Source of the DNA: Actinomyces wuliandei
GTDB lineage: Bacteria; Actinomycetota; Actinomycetes; Actinomycetales; Actinomycetaceae
Direction of reading: 5' to 3'
Assembly: GCF_004010955.1 (NCBI RefSeq)
Contig: NZ_CP025227.1
Coordinates: 2,852,001 to 2,916,000 of the forward strand
Length of the DNA stretch: 64,000 nucleotides
A model generated the notes under the pieces. The model saw nothing but the letters and a program-made list of their open reading frames with translations, was not told where the DNA came from and did not search any database. A program made the translations under genes and the position numbers. Shown one piece after another: positions 8,234-16,390 of this stretch; position 1 is the first letter of the stretch; the number at the start of each line of letters is the position of its first letter.

Positions 8234-9280
8234 ATGGCAAGGCGCATCCTGAGCATCGGGTTCATCGGCAACGGGAAGGGGACCAACCGGTACCACATCC
8301 CCTTCTCGCAGGCGCTACCCGAGAAGTTCCGCGTCAAGACCGTGCACGCACGCCACATCAGGCACGACGTGTGGCCAGCGCTGCCCGGCGTGACCTACAC
8401 CTCCGACCTGGAGGTCGTGCTCACCGACCCCGAGATTGACGTGGTGGAGATTAGCACGCCGCACTCCACGCACTACGAGCTCAGTCGGCAGGCACTCAAG
8501 GCGGGCAAGCACGTGGTGTGCGACAAGGCCTTTGTCGGCACCGTGGCACAGGCCGAGGAGCTCTACGCGCTCGCCGACGCCCAGGGTGTCACCGTCCAGT
8601 GCTACCAGAACCGCCGATTCGACTCGGACTATCTCACGGCGCGTAAGGTCATGGAGTCGGGCAGGCTGGGCAAGGTGTTCGAGATCGTCACGCACTACGA
8701 CTACTGGCGCGAGGAGTTCGTTGAGCACGGGAGGACGGGCGTCTACGACCGCCTCTCAGGTATCGTGTACGGCCACTCCTGCCACTGCGTCGACCAGCTC
8801 ATCGACTGGCTCGGCGTGCCCGACCGCTGGCACGCCGAGGCCCGCCAGCTCTACGGGCCAGGACGTCCCGACCTGTACTTCGACTTCGACCTCTACTACG
8901 ACGACCTGGGGATCAAGGCGACCGCGGCAGCAAGCTACACGGCCGCTATCCAGCGCCCGAGCTTTGAGGTGTACGGCGACCGCGGTACCTTCATCAAGGT
9001 GGAGAAAGACCAGCAGGAGCGCGACCTCAAGCACTTCTACCTTCCGGCAGGCCACGAAGACTTCGGCCTCGACATGCCCGAGCAGTGGGGCACGCTGCGC
9101 TACTACGACGACGACAGCCGCATGCACGAGGAGCGGGTGGAGACCGTGCGGTCGACCTACTCCATGTTCTACGACGCCCTGTACGAGACCGTGGCCCACG
9201 GCGCCCCGCTGCTGGTGCGGCCCGAGGAGACCCTGGCCCAGCTGCGGATCCTTGAGGACGCGGTCAAGGACCTGAGATAG
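8234..9280 (+). CDS. Gfo/Idh/MocA family oxidoreductase
   Basis: The 348-residue protein has an N-terminal Rossmann fold (IGFIGNGKGTNRYHIPF) and the family's C-terminal alpha/beta domain. The ISTPHSTHYEL block and the HVVCDKAF segment correspond to the canonical TP...H and EKP motifs; the catalytic-region Lys is kept while EKP is changed to DKA. HSCHCVDQLIDWLGVP supplies the conserved His region. Such enzymes use NAD(P) to oxidise or epimerise sugars and polyols. The start at 8234 is set by AGGAGA seven bases upstream. The longer frame extends about 370 bases further without coding character. The gene sits beside the decayed sugar cluster and may be its only surviving member. The substrate cannot be told from the sequence. 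Confidence 0.88.
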   Translation: MARRILSIGFIGNGKGTNRYHIPFSQALPEKFRVKTVHARHIRHDVWPALPGVTYTSDLEVVLTDPEIDVVEISTPHSTHYELSRQALKAGKHVVCDKAFVGTVAQAEELYALADAQGVTVQCYQNRRFDSDYLTARKVMESGRLGKVFEIVTHYDYWREEFVEHGRTGVYDRLSGIVYGHSCHCVDQLIDWLGVPDRWHAEARQLYGPGRPDLYFDFDLYYDDLGIKATAAASYTAAIQRPSFEVYGDRGTFIKVEKDQQERDLKHFYLPAGHEDFGLDMPEQWGTLRYYDDDSRMHEERVETVRSTYSMFYDALYETVAHGAPLLVRPEETLAQLRILEDAVKDLR

Positions 9281-9464
9281 GCGGCGGCCCCGGACCTGGC
9301 TGCAAGAAGCCTGAGGACCAGGCCCGCCCGGCACCACCGTGGCGCATCGCACCTGTGCGGGCCACCTTGCAGAATGCCCCGGTGCCGTCGTTCCTCCGGG
9401 TACGTGACCACCGCCTCCACGGGCACCGCGCACCCACCCGTCCCACCTCGCAGGAAGGACACCT

Positions 9465-9749
9465 ATGATCCACGTCATCGCCACCTTTGCGGTCAGCCCC
9501 GGCCAGGTCGACAGGTTCATCGAGACGGCCCAGCCCCTTGTGTCAGCCTCACGCGCCGAGAACGGCAACATCTCCTACGAGCTGCTGCGCTCGCGTGAGG
9601 AGCCCACCCGCCTGACCTTCCTGGAGACCTGGAGAGACGACGCCGCGCTCCAGGCACACAGCGCCTCGCAGCACTTCACCACGATCATCCCCCGCCTGCT
9701 GCTGCTTGCCGAGGGGGAGCCCTCGACCGTCCAGTACGTAGCAGCCTGA
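9465..9749 (+). CDS. Putative quinol monooxygenase (ABM domain)
   Basis: This 94-residue protein is a single antibiotic-biosynthesis-monooxygenase (YgiN-like) domain. It shows the beta-alpha-beta pattern MIHVIATFAVSPGQVDRFIE, the NISYELLRS strand, the FLETWRDDAALQAH segment and a C-terminal HF....P helix. Small dimeric ABM proteins oxidise quinols or detoxify reactive compounds without a cofactor. A GGAAGGA ribosome site lies just before the ATG. It is 184 bases after the oxidoreductase, on the same strand and possibly co-transcribed. The substrate is unknown. Confidence 0.8.
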   Translation: MIHVIATFAVSPGQVDRFIETAQPLVSASRAENGNISYELLRSREEPTRLTFLETWRDDAALQAHSASQHFTTIIPRLLLLAEGEPSTVQYVAA

Positions 9750-9913
9750 CGGGTGTATCAAGCAGCCGCCTGCTGCCAGACCAGGCCCCGGGACGACGGG
9801 GCGGGGACCTCGTCTTCACCGGACCGAGCCAGGGCGACTTCGATGCCCACTTCCGCGCCACCCCGGCCAGCGGCGCCAGCCCCGCTGCACGTTGCTGGCG
9901 ACCTCCATTCCAC

Positions 9914-9932
9914 ACAGGTTAGTCTTACCTTA
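9914..9932 (+). promoter_or_regulatory. IdeR/DtxR-type iron box covering the -10 and reaching the start codon
   Basis: ACAGGTTAGTCTTACCTTA matches the DtxR/IdeR consensus TWAGGTTAGSCTWACCTWA at 16 of 19 positions. Inside it, TAGTCT (9920-9925) fits a -10 box six bases before the ATG at 9932. A bound iron repressor would therefore cover the promoter and the first base of the coding sequence. Confidence 0.7.
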
Positions 9933-10348
9933 TGGATACTAGCCCGTCACACCACAGCACACAGCACCCTGTCCTCGACCACCACTCGACCGCCCGCGTC
10001 GCCACGAGCAGCCCGTCACGCTACGGGCTGCAGCTCGTGAGCCACATGGGCCGCAAGATCCAGGCCGAGTGGAACGACACCACGTCCACCGGACAGCTGG
10101 CCTTCGACCTCGACGGCCCGGTGACCGGTGTCGTCGACCTCACCTGCGAGGCTGACACCCTGGTCATGGCGCTGTCGGCCGCCAAGGACGAGCAGGAGCG
10201 TCTGGAGCAGGTGGTCGGCTCCCACCTGGCCCGTTTTGGCTATCGCGACGGCCTGGCTGTCTCCTGGACACGGCAGGACGGCTCAGCCGGGACCACTCAG
10301 GGCCCTCTGTCCAAGGAGGACGTGGAACGCCTGAGCCGCAGGCGCTAG
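9932..10348 (+). CDS. DUF2218 protein, probably iron-regulated
   Basis: The 138-residue protein contains the DUF2218 domain: ARVATSSPSRYGLQLVSHMG at residues 21-40, a FDLDGPVTGVVDL core strand pair and an HLARFGYRDGLAVSW end. DUF2218 proteins are small, often encoded with siderophore or ferric-uptake genes, and their biochemical role is not settled. No ribosome site is present. The start codon follows directly on the iron box with an embedded -10, so the mRNA is likely leaderless and repressed when iron is ample. No siderophore genes are visible nearby. The domain is confident, iron control is well supported by the box, and the function is unknown. Confidence 0.82.
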   Translation: MDTSPSHHSTQHPVLDHHSTARVATSSPSRYGLQLVSHMGRKIQAEWNDTTSTGQLAFDLDGPVTGVVDLTCEADTLVMALSAAKDEQERLEQVVGSHLARFGYRDGLAVSWTRQDGSAGTTQGPLSKEDVERLSRRR

Positions 10349-10500
10349 GGAGCACGCTGCCCGCCAGACCATCAGGCCAGCGCCTCCGGCTGGACGCAGG
10401 AGCACGCCAGGCATGCCAGCACCCCGCCACAAGCAGGCTGGGCGGCTCCAGGCACGCTCTGACCCGCACGCCCGGCGCACAGTCTGCCCTTGGCCCAGCG

Positions 10501-12006
10501 TCACGCCCCGGCACCACCGAGGGCGACGTGCCCGTCGGTGTCTCTGACCCGCAGCATGAGCAGCAGGCCCGCCAGCACGACCGCGACGACTCCCAGGACC
10601 CCCCAGTGGGTGGCGCCCACGCCCTCGACCGAGGCGCCCACCCCGAGGAGCACCCCGTACATCGTGGGTGCCAGGAAGGACACCGCCCGCCCGGTGGTGG
10701 CGTAGAGCCCGAAGACCTCCCCCTCCTGGCCCGGCGGGATGAGCCGCGCCAGGAAGGAGCGCGACGCCGACTGGGCCGGCCCCACGCAGCCCGACAGCAC
10801 CAGCCCCAGCCCCCAGAAGACCCCGGCTCCCGCGTCGTGCAGGACGAAGACCAGGACCCCTGCCACCGCCAGGACGACAAGGCTGCCCAGGATGACCCGA
10901 CGGGCTCCGACGGCGTCGTCCAGACGCCCGGCAGCAATTGTGGTCACCCCGGCCACCAGATTCGCGGCGACGGCGAAGACGATGACGTCCCCTGCGGAGA
11001 AGCCGAAGGTCGCCTGGGCGATAACGCCGCCGTAGGTGAACACGCCCGCCAGCCCGTCCCGGAACACGGCAGAGGCCAGGAGGAACCACAGGACCTCCGG
11101 GTGGTCGTGACGCAGACGCACGAGGGTGCGCCACAGGCTCACGTAGGAGGCAGCCAGTGACTCACGAGGCCTGGGCGGCCGCTCCTGCTGGTCGTCGTCG
11201 GGCTCGGCCTCCATGCTGGCCGTCTGCCGCTCCTCCCCCCGGCTGGCCTCCTCCTGGTTGGTCACGGCGACCCGGGTACGACGGCGCCTGGCACCCCGCC
11301 CAGACTGCGTCACCACGAGCGGCAGGGCGAACAAGGCGAACCACAGGGCAGACAGCAGCACTGACACCCGGACGTCCAGTCCGTCCTCGCCAGTGACACC
11401 GAACCACCCCACCGGCGGCTGTATGAAGCCGACGTAGAGGATGAGCAGCAGGACGATGCCTCCGATATAGCCCATGCCCCACCCCAGGCCGGAGACGGCC
11501 CCGATCCTGTCCCTGGTAGCCAGGTGGCCCAGCATGCCGTTGTAGTTGACGGTAGCCAGCTCGAAGAAGACGTTGCCCACCCCCAGCAGGACGATCCCCA
11601 GCCACAGGTAGCCAGGCCTGGGCAGCACCAGGAACATCGCCGCAGACACAGCCACCACGACAGCCGTGTAGGCAGCCAGCCAGAACACGGTGCGCCCGGC
11701 CTGGTCCGAGCGCTGGCCCGTGACCGGTGCCAGGAGGGCGATGCACACGCCCGCCACGGCCAGCCCGGTGCTGAGCGCGGACTGGGTGGAGGCCTCGGGG
11801 CCAAAGGCCTCGCTGGTGAGGTAGACGGTGAAGACAAAGGTTGTGATGACGGCGTTGAAGGCCGCCGATCCCCAGTCCCACAGCCCCCAGGCGAGGACGG
11901 GCCAGGTCAGCAGCGACGGGCGGCGCGGGGAGGAGGCCGTGGGAGAGGCGGGCAGCGGGCCTGCGCCTGCCGGGGGGCGCGAGGGGGACGGGGCAGGCGT
12001 TGTCAT
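10501..12006 (-). CDS. MFS transporter, UMF1/Atg22-like
   Basis: The 501-residue membrane protein has about twelve predicted segments. It opens with WPVLAWGLWDWGSAAFNAV, the hallmark of the UMF1 (Atg22-like) family, and carries NGMLGHLATRDRIGAVSGLG and GLYATTGRAVSFLAPTMYG in the matching loops. A charged loop of about 55 residues (from SGRGARRRRTRV to LAASY) separates the two halves. The family is linked to amino-acid efflux from vacuoles in yeast; bacterial substrates are not known. The start was placed at 12006 because a TATTGT box lies seven bases upstream. It follows ispD on the same strand by 48 bases. Confidence 0.85.
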   Translation of the reverse strand: MTTPAPSPSRPPAGAGPLPASPTASSPRRPSLLTWPVLAWGLWDWGSAAFNAVITTFVFTVYLTSEAFGPEASTQSALSTGLAVAGVCIALLAPVTGQRSDQAGRTVFWLAAYTAVVVAVSAAMFLVLPRPGYLWLGIVLLGVGNVFFELATVNYNGMLGHLATRDRIGAVSGLGWGMGYIGGIVLLLILYVGFIQPPVGWFGVTGEDGLDVRVSVLLSALWFALFALPLVVTQSGRGARRRRTRVAVTNQEEASRGEERQTASMEAEPDDDQQERPPRPRESLAASYVSLWRTLVRLRHDHPEVLWFLLASAVFRDGLAGVFTYGGVIAQATFGFSAGDVIVFAVAANLVAGVTTIAAGRLDDAVGARRVILGSLVVLAVAGVLVFVLHDAGAGVFWGLGLVLSGCVGPAQSASRSFLARLIPPGQEGEVFGLYATTGRAVSFLAPTMYGVLLGVGASVEGVGATHWGVLGVVAVVLAGLLLMLRVRDTDGHVALGGAGA

Positions 12007-12013
12007 GGAGGGA

Positions 12014-12019
12014 ACAATA
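12014..12019 (-). promoter_or_regulatory. -10 box, leaderless type, for UMF1 transporter
   Basis: TATTGT on the minus strand is followed by 7 nt (TCCCTCC) and the ATG at 12006. It lies between ispD and the transporter gene and would let the transporter be transcribed independently. Confidence 0.45.
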
Positions 12020-12054
12020 CTGGCCCCGGGCAAAGGCGGGCGTGTACGGGGGAC

Positions 12055-12915
12055 CTAGTCGCGCAGGACGGCCTCGGCCAGGGCCAGGTCCAGGGGCGTG
12101 GTGATCTTGAAGGCCTGCTCATGCCCGGCCACGACGACGACCTTCCCGCCCTGGGCCTCGACCAGTCCGGCGTCGTCCGAGGCCGCCAGGGCCTCGTCCA
12201 CCTCCCTGGTGGCGCCAGCCCGGTGGGCCGACACCAGGACGTCGGCGGAGAAGCCCTGCGGAGTCTGCACGGTGCGCAGCCGCGCACGCTCGGGCGTGCC
12301 GACGACGGCCTCGGCCCACGGCCTGGGCGGCTCCTCACCTCCCGCCTCCGGACACCCGGGAAGGCCCGGCACGGCCGACAGGTACACCGCCCCGGGCTGG
12401 GCCGCCACGAGCCCCGGGGCCACCTCCTTGACCGTGTCGGTGACGGCCAGGGCGGGAACCACCGCACCGTGACCGGCACGCACCGCAGCCACGACCCGAC
12501 GCGTCACCTCCGGCGGGGTCAGTGCCCGGGCCGCGTCGTGGACCAGCACCACCTCGGCAGCTGGCATCCTGCCCAGCGCAGCCTCCAGGCCCAGGCGGAC
12601 CGAGGCCTGCCGGGAGAGGGCCGAGCCCGCCACGACCTCAGCAGCCACGGCAGCCACTCCATCCACCTCGGCACGGAAGCGGTCCAGCTCCGCAGTCGGC
12701 GCGGTCACCACGACATGGTCCACCACGCCGGAGTCGGCAAGCCCCTGGACAGCGCGACGCAACAGGGACAGCCCTCCTACCCTCACCAGGGCCTTAGGGC
12801 CTCCCGCCCCCAGTCGACGGCCTGAGCCTGCCGCAGTCAGGACAGCCACCACGCCCTCAGCGGGGTGGGCGAGGGGCACGGAAGGGGAGGAGTCGGCAGG
12901 GCAGGTGGGGCTCAC
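12055..12915 (-). CDS. ispD: 2-C-methyl-D-erythritol 4-phosphate cytidylyltransferase
   Basis: IspD transfers CMP to methylerythritol phosphate in the non-mevalonate isoprenoid pathway in the cytosol. The 286-residue protein shows the nucleotide-binding motif TAAGSGRRLGAGGPKAL, VLVHDAARALTPP, TDTVKEVAPG, RTVQTPQGF, SDDAGLVEAQG and FKITTPLDLALAE, covering all family blocks. Between the TDTVKEV and QTPQGF blocks there is an unusually long loop (about 25 extra residues rich in Pro, Gly and Glu). The GTG start at 12915 has a TACTGT box seven bases upstream and no ribosome site. CarD lies 40 bases upstream, the classic actinobacterial carD-ispD order, but ispF does not follow. Confidence 0.95.
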   Translation of the reverse strand: MSPTCPADSSPSVPLAHPAEGVVAVLTAAGSGRRLGAGGPKALVRVGGLSLLRRAVQGLADSGVVDHVVVTAPTAELDRFRAEVDGVAAVAAEVVAGSALSRQASVRLGLEAALGRMPAAEVVLVHDAARALTPPEVTRRVVAAVRAGHGAVVPALAVTDTVKEVAPGLVAAQPGAVYLSAVPGLPGCPEAGGEEPPRPWAEAVVGTPERARLRTVQTPQGFSADVLVSAHRAGATREVDEALAASDDAGLVEAQGGKVVVVAGHEQAFKITTPLDLALAEAVLRD

Positions 12916-12922
12916 ACGTGGG

Positions 12923-12928
12923 ACAGTA
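12923..12928 (-). promoter_or_regulatory. -10 box, leaderless type, for ispD
   Basis: TACTGT on the minus strand, 7 nt before the GTG start of ispD. It lies in the 40-bp carD-ispD gap, so ispD may have its own leaderless transcript besides read-through from carD. Confidence 0.45.
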
Positions 12929-12954
12929 GCGTGGAACCGTCGTGTCCGCCGGGA

Positions 12955-13437
12955 TCAGGACGCCAGCGCCTCGTCCAGCCGGGACTCGGCAACCTCCTCC
13001 GGGGTATTCTGGGCCAGGGCCAGCTCAGAGACCAGAATCTGCCTTGCTTTGGCGAGCATCCGCTTCTCTCCGGCAGACAGTCCCCGGTCCGTGTCACGGC
13101 GAGACAGGTCACGAACCACCTCAGCCACTTTGATGACATCACCAGAAGCGATCTTCTCCTGGTTGGCCTTGAAGCGCCGCGACCAGTTGGTGGGCTCCTC
13201 GGTCAGTGGCGCCCGCAGAACGTCAAAAACCCTCTCCAGACCGGTCTCATCGACAACGTCACGAACCCCGATCAGCTCGACGCTCTCCGCAGGGACAAGA
13301 ATCGTCAGATCCCCCTGAGCCACCTCAAGCTGCAGGTAGGTCTTGGACTCACCCCGCACCTTACGCTGCCGAATATCAATAATCCGGGCTGCGCCGTGAT
13401 GGGGGTAGACAACGGTCTCGCCGATCTCAAAGGTCAT
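12955..13437 (-). CDS. carD: CarD-family RNA polymerase-binding regulator
   Basis: The 160-residue protein begins [19 protein letters not shown], the start of the RNA-polymerase-interacting domain. A helical DNA-binding half follows, with [20 protein letters not shown] and [20 protein letters not shown]. CarD binds the RNA polymerase beta subunit and stabilises open promoter complexes, and it is essential in mycobacteria. Its length matches the family (about 160). The ATG at 13437 is preceded by a GGAGAG ribosome site. The gene heads the carD-ispD pair. It lies downstream of regX3 on the same strand with about 110 bases between. Confidence 0.95.
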   Translation of the reverse strand: MTFEIGETVVYPHHGAARIIDIRQRKVRGESKTYLQLEVAQGDLTILVPAESVELIGVRDVVDETGLERVFDVLRAPLTEEPTNWSRRFKANQEKIASGDVIKVAEVVRDLSRRDTDRGLSAGEKRMLAKARQILVSELALAQNTPEEVAESRLDEALAS

Positions 13438-13548
13438 AGGGATGACTCTCCAGGTTGTTTGTGGAGCCCTAGTTTATCAGGGAACCCTGCCGTAACGGCG
13501 AGGATGTATCTCACAGGAGTCTCGCCTTCTGTGCCAGAACCGGCGAGA

Positions 13549-14271
13549 TCAGGCCCCCGGACCACCTGGGATGAGCCGGTAGCCCAGGCCGCGCACGGTA
13601 ACCAGCACCGTGGGCCGGGAGGGCTCAGCCTCGATCTTGGCTCGCAGCCGCTTGACGTGGACATCAAGGGTCTTGGTGTCGCCCACGTAGTCAGCGCCCC
13701 AGACCTCGTCGAGGATCTGGCGACGGGTGAGGACCCGGTCCTGGTGACGCAGGAAGAGCTCCAGGAGCTCGAACTCACGCAGCGGCATCGCCACCACCTC
13801 CCCGCCCACCCGTACCTCGTGGCGCCCCAGGTCCATGACGACGCGCCCCGCCTCCAGCACCAGCCCCGTCTCCTGCGGCAGGCTGGCCGCCCGGCTGCGA
13901 CGCAGCACCGCGTTGACCCTGGCAGCCAGCTCACGGTAGGAGTAGGGCTTGGTGACGTAGTCGTCGGCACCCAGCTCCAGCCCCACGATCTTGTCCACCT
14001 CGGAGTCCTTGGCACTGAGCACGATGATGGGCACCGCAGAGCCGTGCCGGATCCGGCGGCAGACCTCGGTCCCGCTCAGGCGCGGCAGCATCAGGTCCAA
14101 CAGGACCAGGTCTATCGGACCGCAGCCACCGGGGGCGGAGGCGGCCTCAAAGACCTCGACCGCAGCGACCCCGTCCACGGCCTGGACCACCTCGAACCCG
14201 TCACGCCTCAGACTCAGTGTCAGCGGCTCACGGAAGTTCTCCTCGTCCTCAACCAGGAGAATACGTGTCAC
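13549..14271 (-). CDS. regX3: Response regulator RegX3-like
   Basis: This 240-residue OmpR-type regulator has a receiver domain (TRILLVEDEENF, with acidic Glu8/Asp9, phospho-acceptor Asp59 in LLDLMLP, and ADDYVTKPYS) and a winged-helix DNA-binding domain ending VRGLGYRLIP. Compared with RegX3 of mycobacteria, the receiver has a short extra loop (SAPGGCGP) before the phosphorylated strand. The GTG start at 14271 lies one base after the senX3 stop, behind a GGGAGGAGAG site, so translation is coupled. The position divergent from phoU indicates control of phosphate starvation genes. The assignment rests on synteny and homology. Confidence 0.9.
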   Translation of the reverse strand: MTRILLVEDEENFREPLTLSLRRDGFEVVQAVDGVAAVEVFEAASAPGGCGPIDLVLLDLMLPRLSGTEVCRRIRHGSAVPIIVLSAKDSEVDKIVGLELGADDYVTKPYSYRELAARVNAVLRRSRAASLPQETGLVLEAGRVVMDLGRHEVRVGGEVVAMPLREFELLELFLRHQDRVLTRRQILDEVWGADYVGDTKTLDVHVKRLRAKIEAEPSRPTVLVTVRGLGYRLIPGGPGA

Positions 14272-14272
14272 G

Positions 14273-15466
14273 TCACTCTCCTCCCAGCTGCGTCCCCTGG
14301 AGCAGCCCGGCCTCACGCTCACGCAGCCGAGGCAGGACCAGTGTGAAGGTCGAGCCCCGCCCCGGGGCGGACCACACCTCGACAGCGCCTCCGTGGTCAG
14401 CAGCGACGTGCTTGACGATGCTCAGGCCCAGCCCCGTGCCGCCAGTGGAGCGCGAACGTGCCCTGTCCACCCGGTAGAACCGCTCAAAGACCCGGTCCTG
14501 CTCATTCTTGCTGATCCCGACACCCTGGTCCACGACCGCGATGCGCACCAGACCGTCGTCACGCTCGTCCAGGGAGGTACCGACAGCCACCCGGCTGCGG
14601 GGGGCGGAGTAGCGCACCGCGTTGTCCAGGAGGTTGCGCACAGCCGTGGTGATGAGGGCGGTATCGCCACGGACCCGCAGCCCCGGCACGCCCCCGGAGA
14701 CCAGCTCGACCTGGCAGGCCTCCGCCTCCACCCTGACACGGTCCAGGGCCTCGGCGACGACCTCGTCGAGCTCGACCTCCTCGGGCTCCTCCAGGGCGTC
14801 ACCCTCCTGGAGCCGCGTCAGCTCGATGATCTCGTGGACAAGCACCTCCAGGCGACGCGCCTCCTTGCGTATGCGCCCCGCATAGTCGCTCACGAAGCCA
14901 GGGTCCAGGGAAGGGTCACGGGCGCCCTCCTCCACGGTCTCAGCCAGCAGCGCTATCGCACCGACAGGAGTCTTGAGCTCGTGAGAGACGTTGGCCACAA
15001 AGTCCCGGCGCATCTCCTCCACCCTCCGCGCCGCCGTGCGGTCCTCCGCGAGGACCAGGACACGCCCCTGCCCCAGCCCGGCGACCCGTACCTGGAGGTA
15101 GAACTGCCCCGCTCCGCTGACAGGCCCCCGCGCCACCGTCACAGGAGCCTCCTGGGGCGAGCCTGCGGCACGCACCGTTGCCACCATCGCGGCCACGGCC
15201 GGGTCGGCCACGGCGTCGTCACGCACGATGTTGTAGGTGTAGGCGCTGGCCGAGGCACGCAGGACCTCGTCGTCCTCGTCCAGGACGACGACGGTCGAGC
15301 TGAGGGCCGCCAGGACGGCGACGACCGTGTCGGTCCCGGCCAGTCCACCCGACTGCGGGGAGTCCTGGTACCGCCCCCTGCCACGCGCCCCGCCCAGGAC
15401 CCGGACAGCGACCGCCCCTGCCACCGCCCCGACGACAGCAGCGATGAGCAACCAGACAGCTTCCAC
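14273..15466 (-). CDS. senX3: Sensor histidine kinase SenX3-like
   Basis: The 397-residue kinase starts with one clear membrane segment (AVWLLIAAVVGAVAGAVAV). A PAS-like domain (STVVVLDEDDEVLRA) follows, then the dimerisation helix with phospho-acceptor His162 in VSHELKTPVG. The ATPase domain has NLLDNAVRYS, VVDQGVGI and GTGLGLSIVK. SenX3 phosphorylates RegX3 when phosphate is low. I chose the GTG at 15466 because it directly precedes the membrane segment and lies seven bases after a TAACCT box. Upstream codons in frame are hydrophilic and overlap the divergent promoter region. It is divergent from phoU by 89 bp. Confidence 0.9.
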   Translation of the reverse strand: MEAVWLLIAAVVGAVAGAVAVRVLGGARGRGRYQDSPQSGGLAGTDTVVAVLAALSSTVVVLDEDDEVLRASASAYTYNIVRDDAVADPAVAAMVATVRAAGSPQEAPVTVARGPVSGAGQFYLQVRVAGLGQGRVLVLAEDRTAARRVEEMRRDFVANVSHELKTPVGAIALLAETVEEGARDPSLDPGFVSDYAGRIRKEARRLEVLVHEIIELTRLQEGDALEEPEEVELDEVVAEALDRVRVEAEACQVELVSGGVPGLRVRGDTALITTAVRNLLDNAVRYSAPRSRVAVGTSLDERDDGLVRIAVVDQGVGISKNEQDRVFERFYRVDRARSRSTGGTGLGLSIVKHVAADHGGAVEVWSAPGRGSTFTLVLPRLREREAGLLQGTQLGGE

Positions 15467-15473
15467 GTCCTCT

Positions 15474-15479
15474 AGGTTA
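15474..15479 (-). promoter_or_regulatory. -10 box, leaderless type, for senX3
   Basis: TAACCT on the minus strand, followed by AGAGGAC (7 nt) and the GTG start. The AGAGGA could also act as a ribosome site, but its spacing of one base is too short for that. Confidence 0.5.
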
Positions 15480-15526
15480 GAAGCCGGGGCTGTTCTCGCC
15501 GACCTCCCACGCCCCCGTACGAGATC

Positions 15527-15544
15527 GAGGAACAACCGAGGAAC
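15527..15544 (-). promoter_or_regulatory. PHO-box-like direct repeat between senX3 and phoU
   Basis: Read on the minus strand, GTTCCTC occurs twice with an exact 11-bp period (GTTCCTC-N4-GTTCCTC). Actinobacterial PhoP/RegX3-type boxes are 11-bp direct repeats of the GTTCACC type. Its position in the senX3/phoU divergent region is where such a site is expected. Confidence 0.5.
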
Positions 15545-15555
15545 AGGAGCATGTC

Positions 15556-16242
15556 GTGCGTGACATCTTCCATCAGGAGCTCAGACAGCTAGGCGCCGAC
15601 CTTGAGTCCATGGCGCACCAGGTCGCCACCGCTGTCGAACGTGCCGCCGAGTCCCTGCGTCACGGCGACATTATCGTCGCTGAGCAGGTCATCGACGCCG
15701 ACGAGCGCATCAACGACCTCCAGCGCGACATCGACGACCTGTGCGTCATGCTGCTGGCCCGCCAGCAGCCAGTTGCCGGCGACCTCCGTCACGTCCTGTC
15801 CGCCCTGCGTATGGCCCAGACCCTGGAGCGCCAGGGGGACCTGGCCCGCCATGTCGCGGCAATCGCCCGGGGACGCTACCCCGAGCCACCCGCCCCCGAG
15901 CCGGTCCTTGGCCTCCTCCTGCAGATGGCGGACCTGGCGGTCCGAGCGGGCAAGGACGTGGCCCGGCTGGTCGAGAGCCGCGACCTGGGCCTGGCCAAGA
16001 CGATCGAGGCCGGGGACAGTGAGCTGGACGCCCTGCACCGCAGGTCCTTCCAGATGATCCTGGACCCGGCTCACGAGCTGAGCCGCCAGCAGGTCATTGA
16101 CGCGGTCCTGCTGGGCCGCTTCCTGGAACGGTTCGGCGACCACTCCACCTCCGTGGCCCGTCGAGTCGCCTACCTGGTCTCAGGGGCGTCGCTGCCAGAG
16201 ACCCACGACAACGAGGACGCCGACGCCCTGCACCAGCCCTGA
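15556..16242 (+). CDS. phoU: Phosphate signalling protein PhoU
   Basis: The 228-residue all-helical protein has two PhoU repeats. The first carries DADERINDLQRDIDDLCVML with the metal-binding acidic helix and QQPVAGDLRHVLSALRMAQT. The second carries ARVESRDLG-type helices, SELDALHRRSFQMI and FLERFGDHSTSVARRVAYLV. PhoU couples the Pst phosphate transporter to the sensor kinase and keeps the phosphate regulon off. A GTG start at 15556 has AGGAG six bases upstream. The gene is divergent from senX3-regX3, the usual actinobacterial arrangement, and ends at a strong hairpin shared with gpmA. Confidence 0.93.
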   Translation: MRDIFHQELRQLGADLESMAHQVATAVERAAESLRHGDIIVAEQVIDADERINDLQRDIDDLCVMLLARQQPVAGDLRHVLSALRMAQTLERQGDLARHVAAIARGRYPEPPAPEPVLGLLLQMADLAVRAGKDVARLVESRDLGLAKTIEAGDSELDALHRRSFQMILDPAHELSRQQVIDAVLLGRFLERFGDHSTSVARRVAYLVSGASLPETHDNEDADALHQP

Positions 16243-16259
16243 CCCGACCGCCACACGCC

Positions 16260-16301
16260 ACGTGGGCCGTGCACCCCTGTAGCCGGGTGCACGGCCCACG
16301 T
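16260..16301. terminator. Bidirectional terminator between phoU and gpmA
   Basis: A perfect 17-bp inverted repeat (16260-16276 and 16285-16301) encloses an 8-base loop. It lies between convergent phoU and gpmA. No U-tract is present on either side. Confidence 0.75.
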
Positions 16302-16390
16302 CAGTCCTCAGGGTCAGAGGCGCCCCGGAGACAGTCGGTAGGGGCGAGCAGCGGCAGCCGTGACAACCTCAGCCGCCGTCTGGCGGCGTC

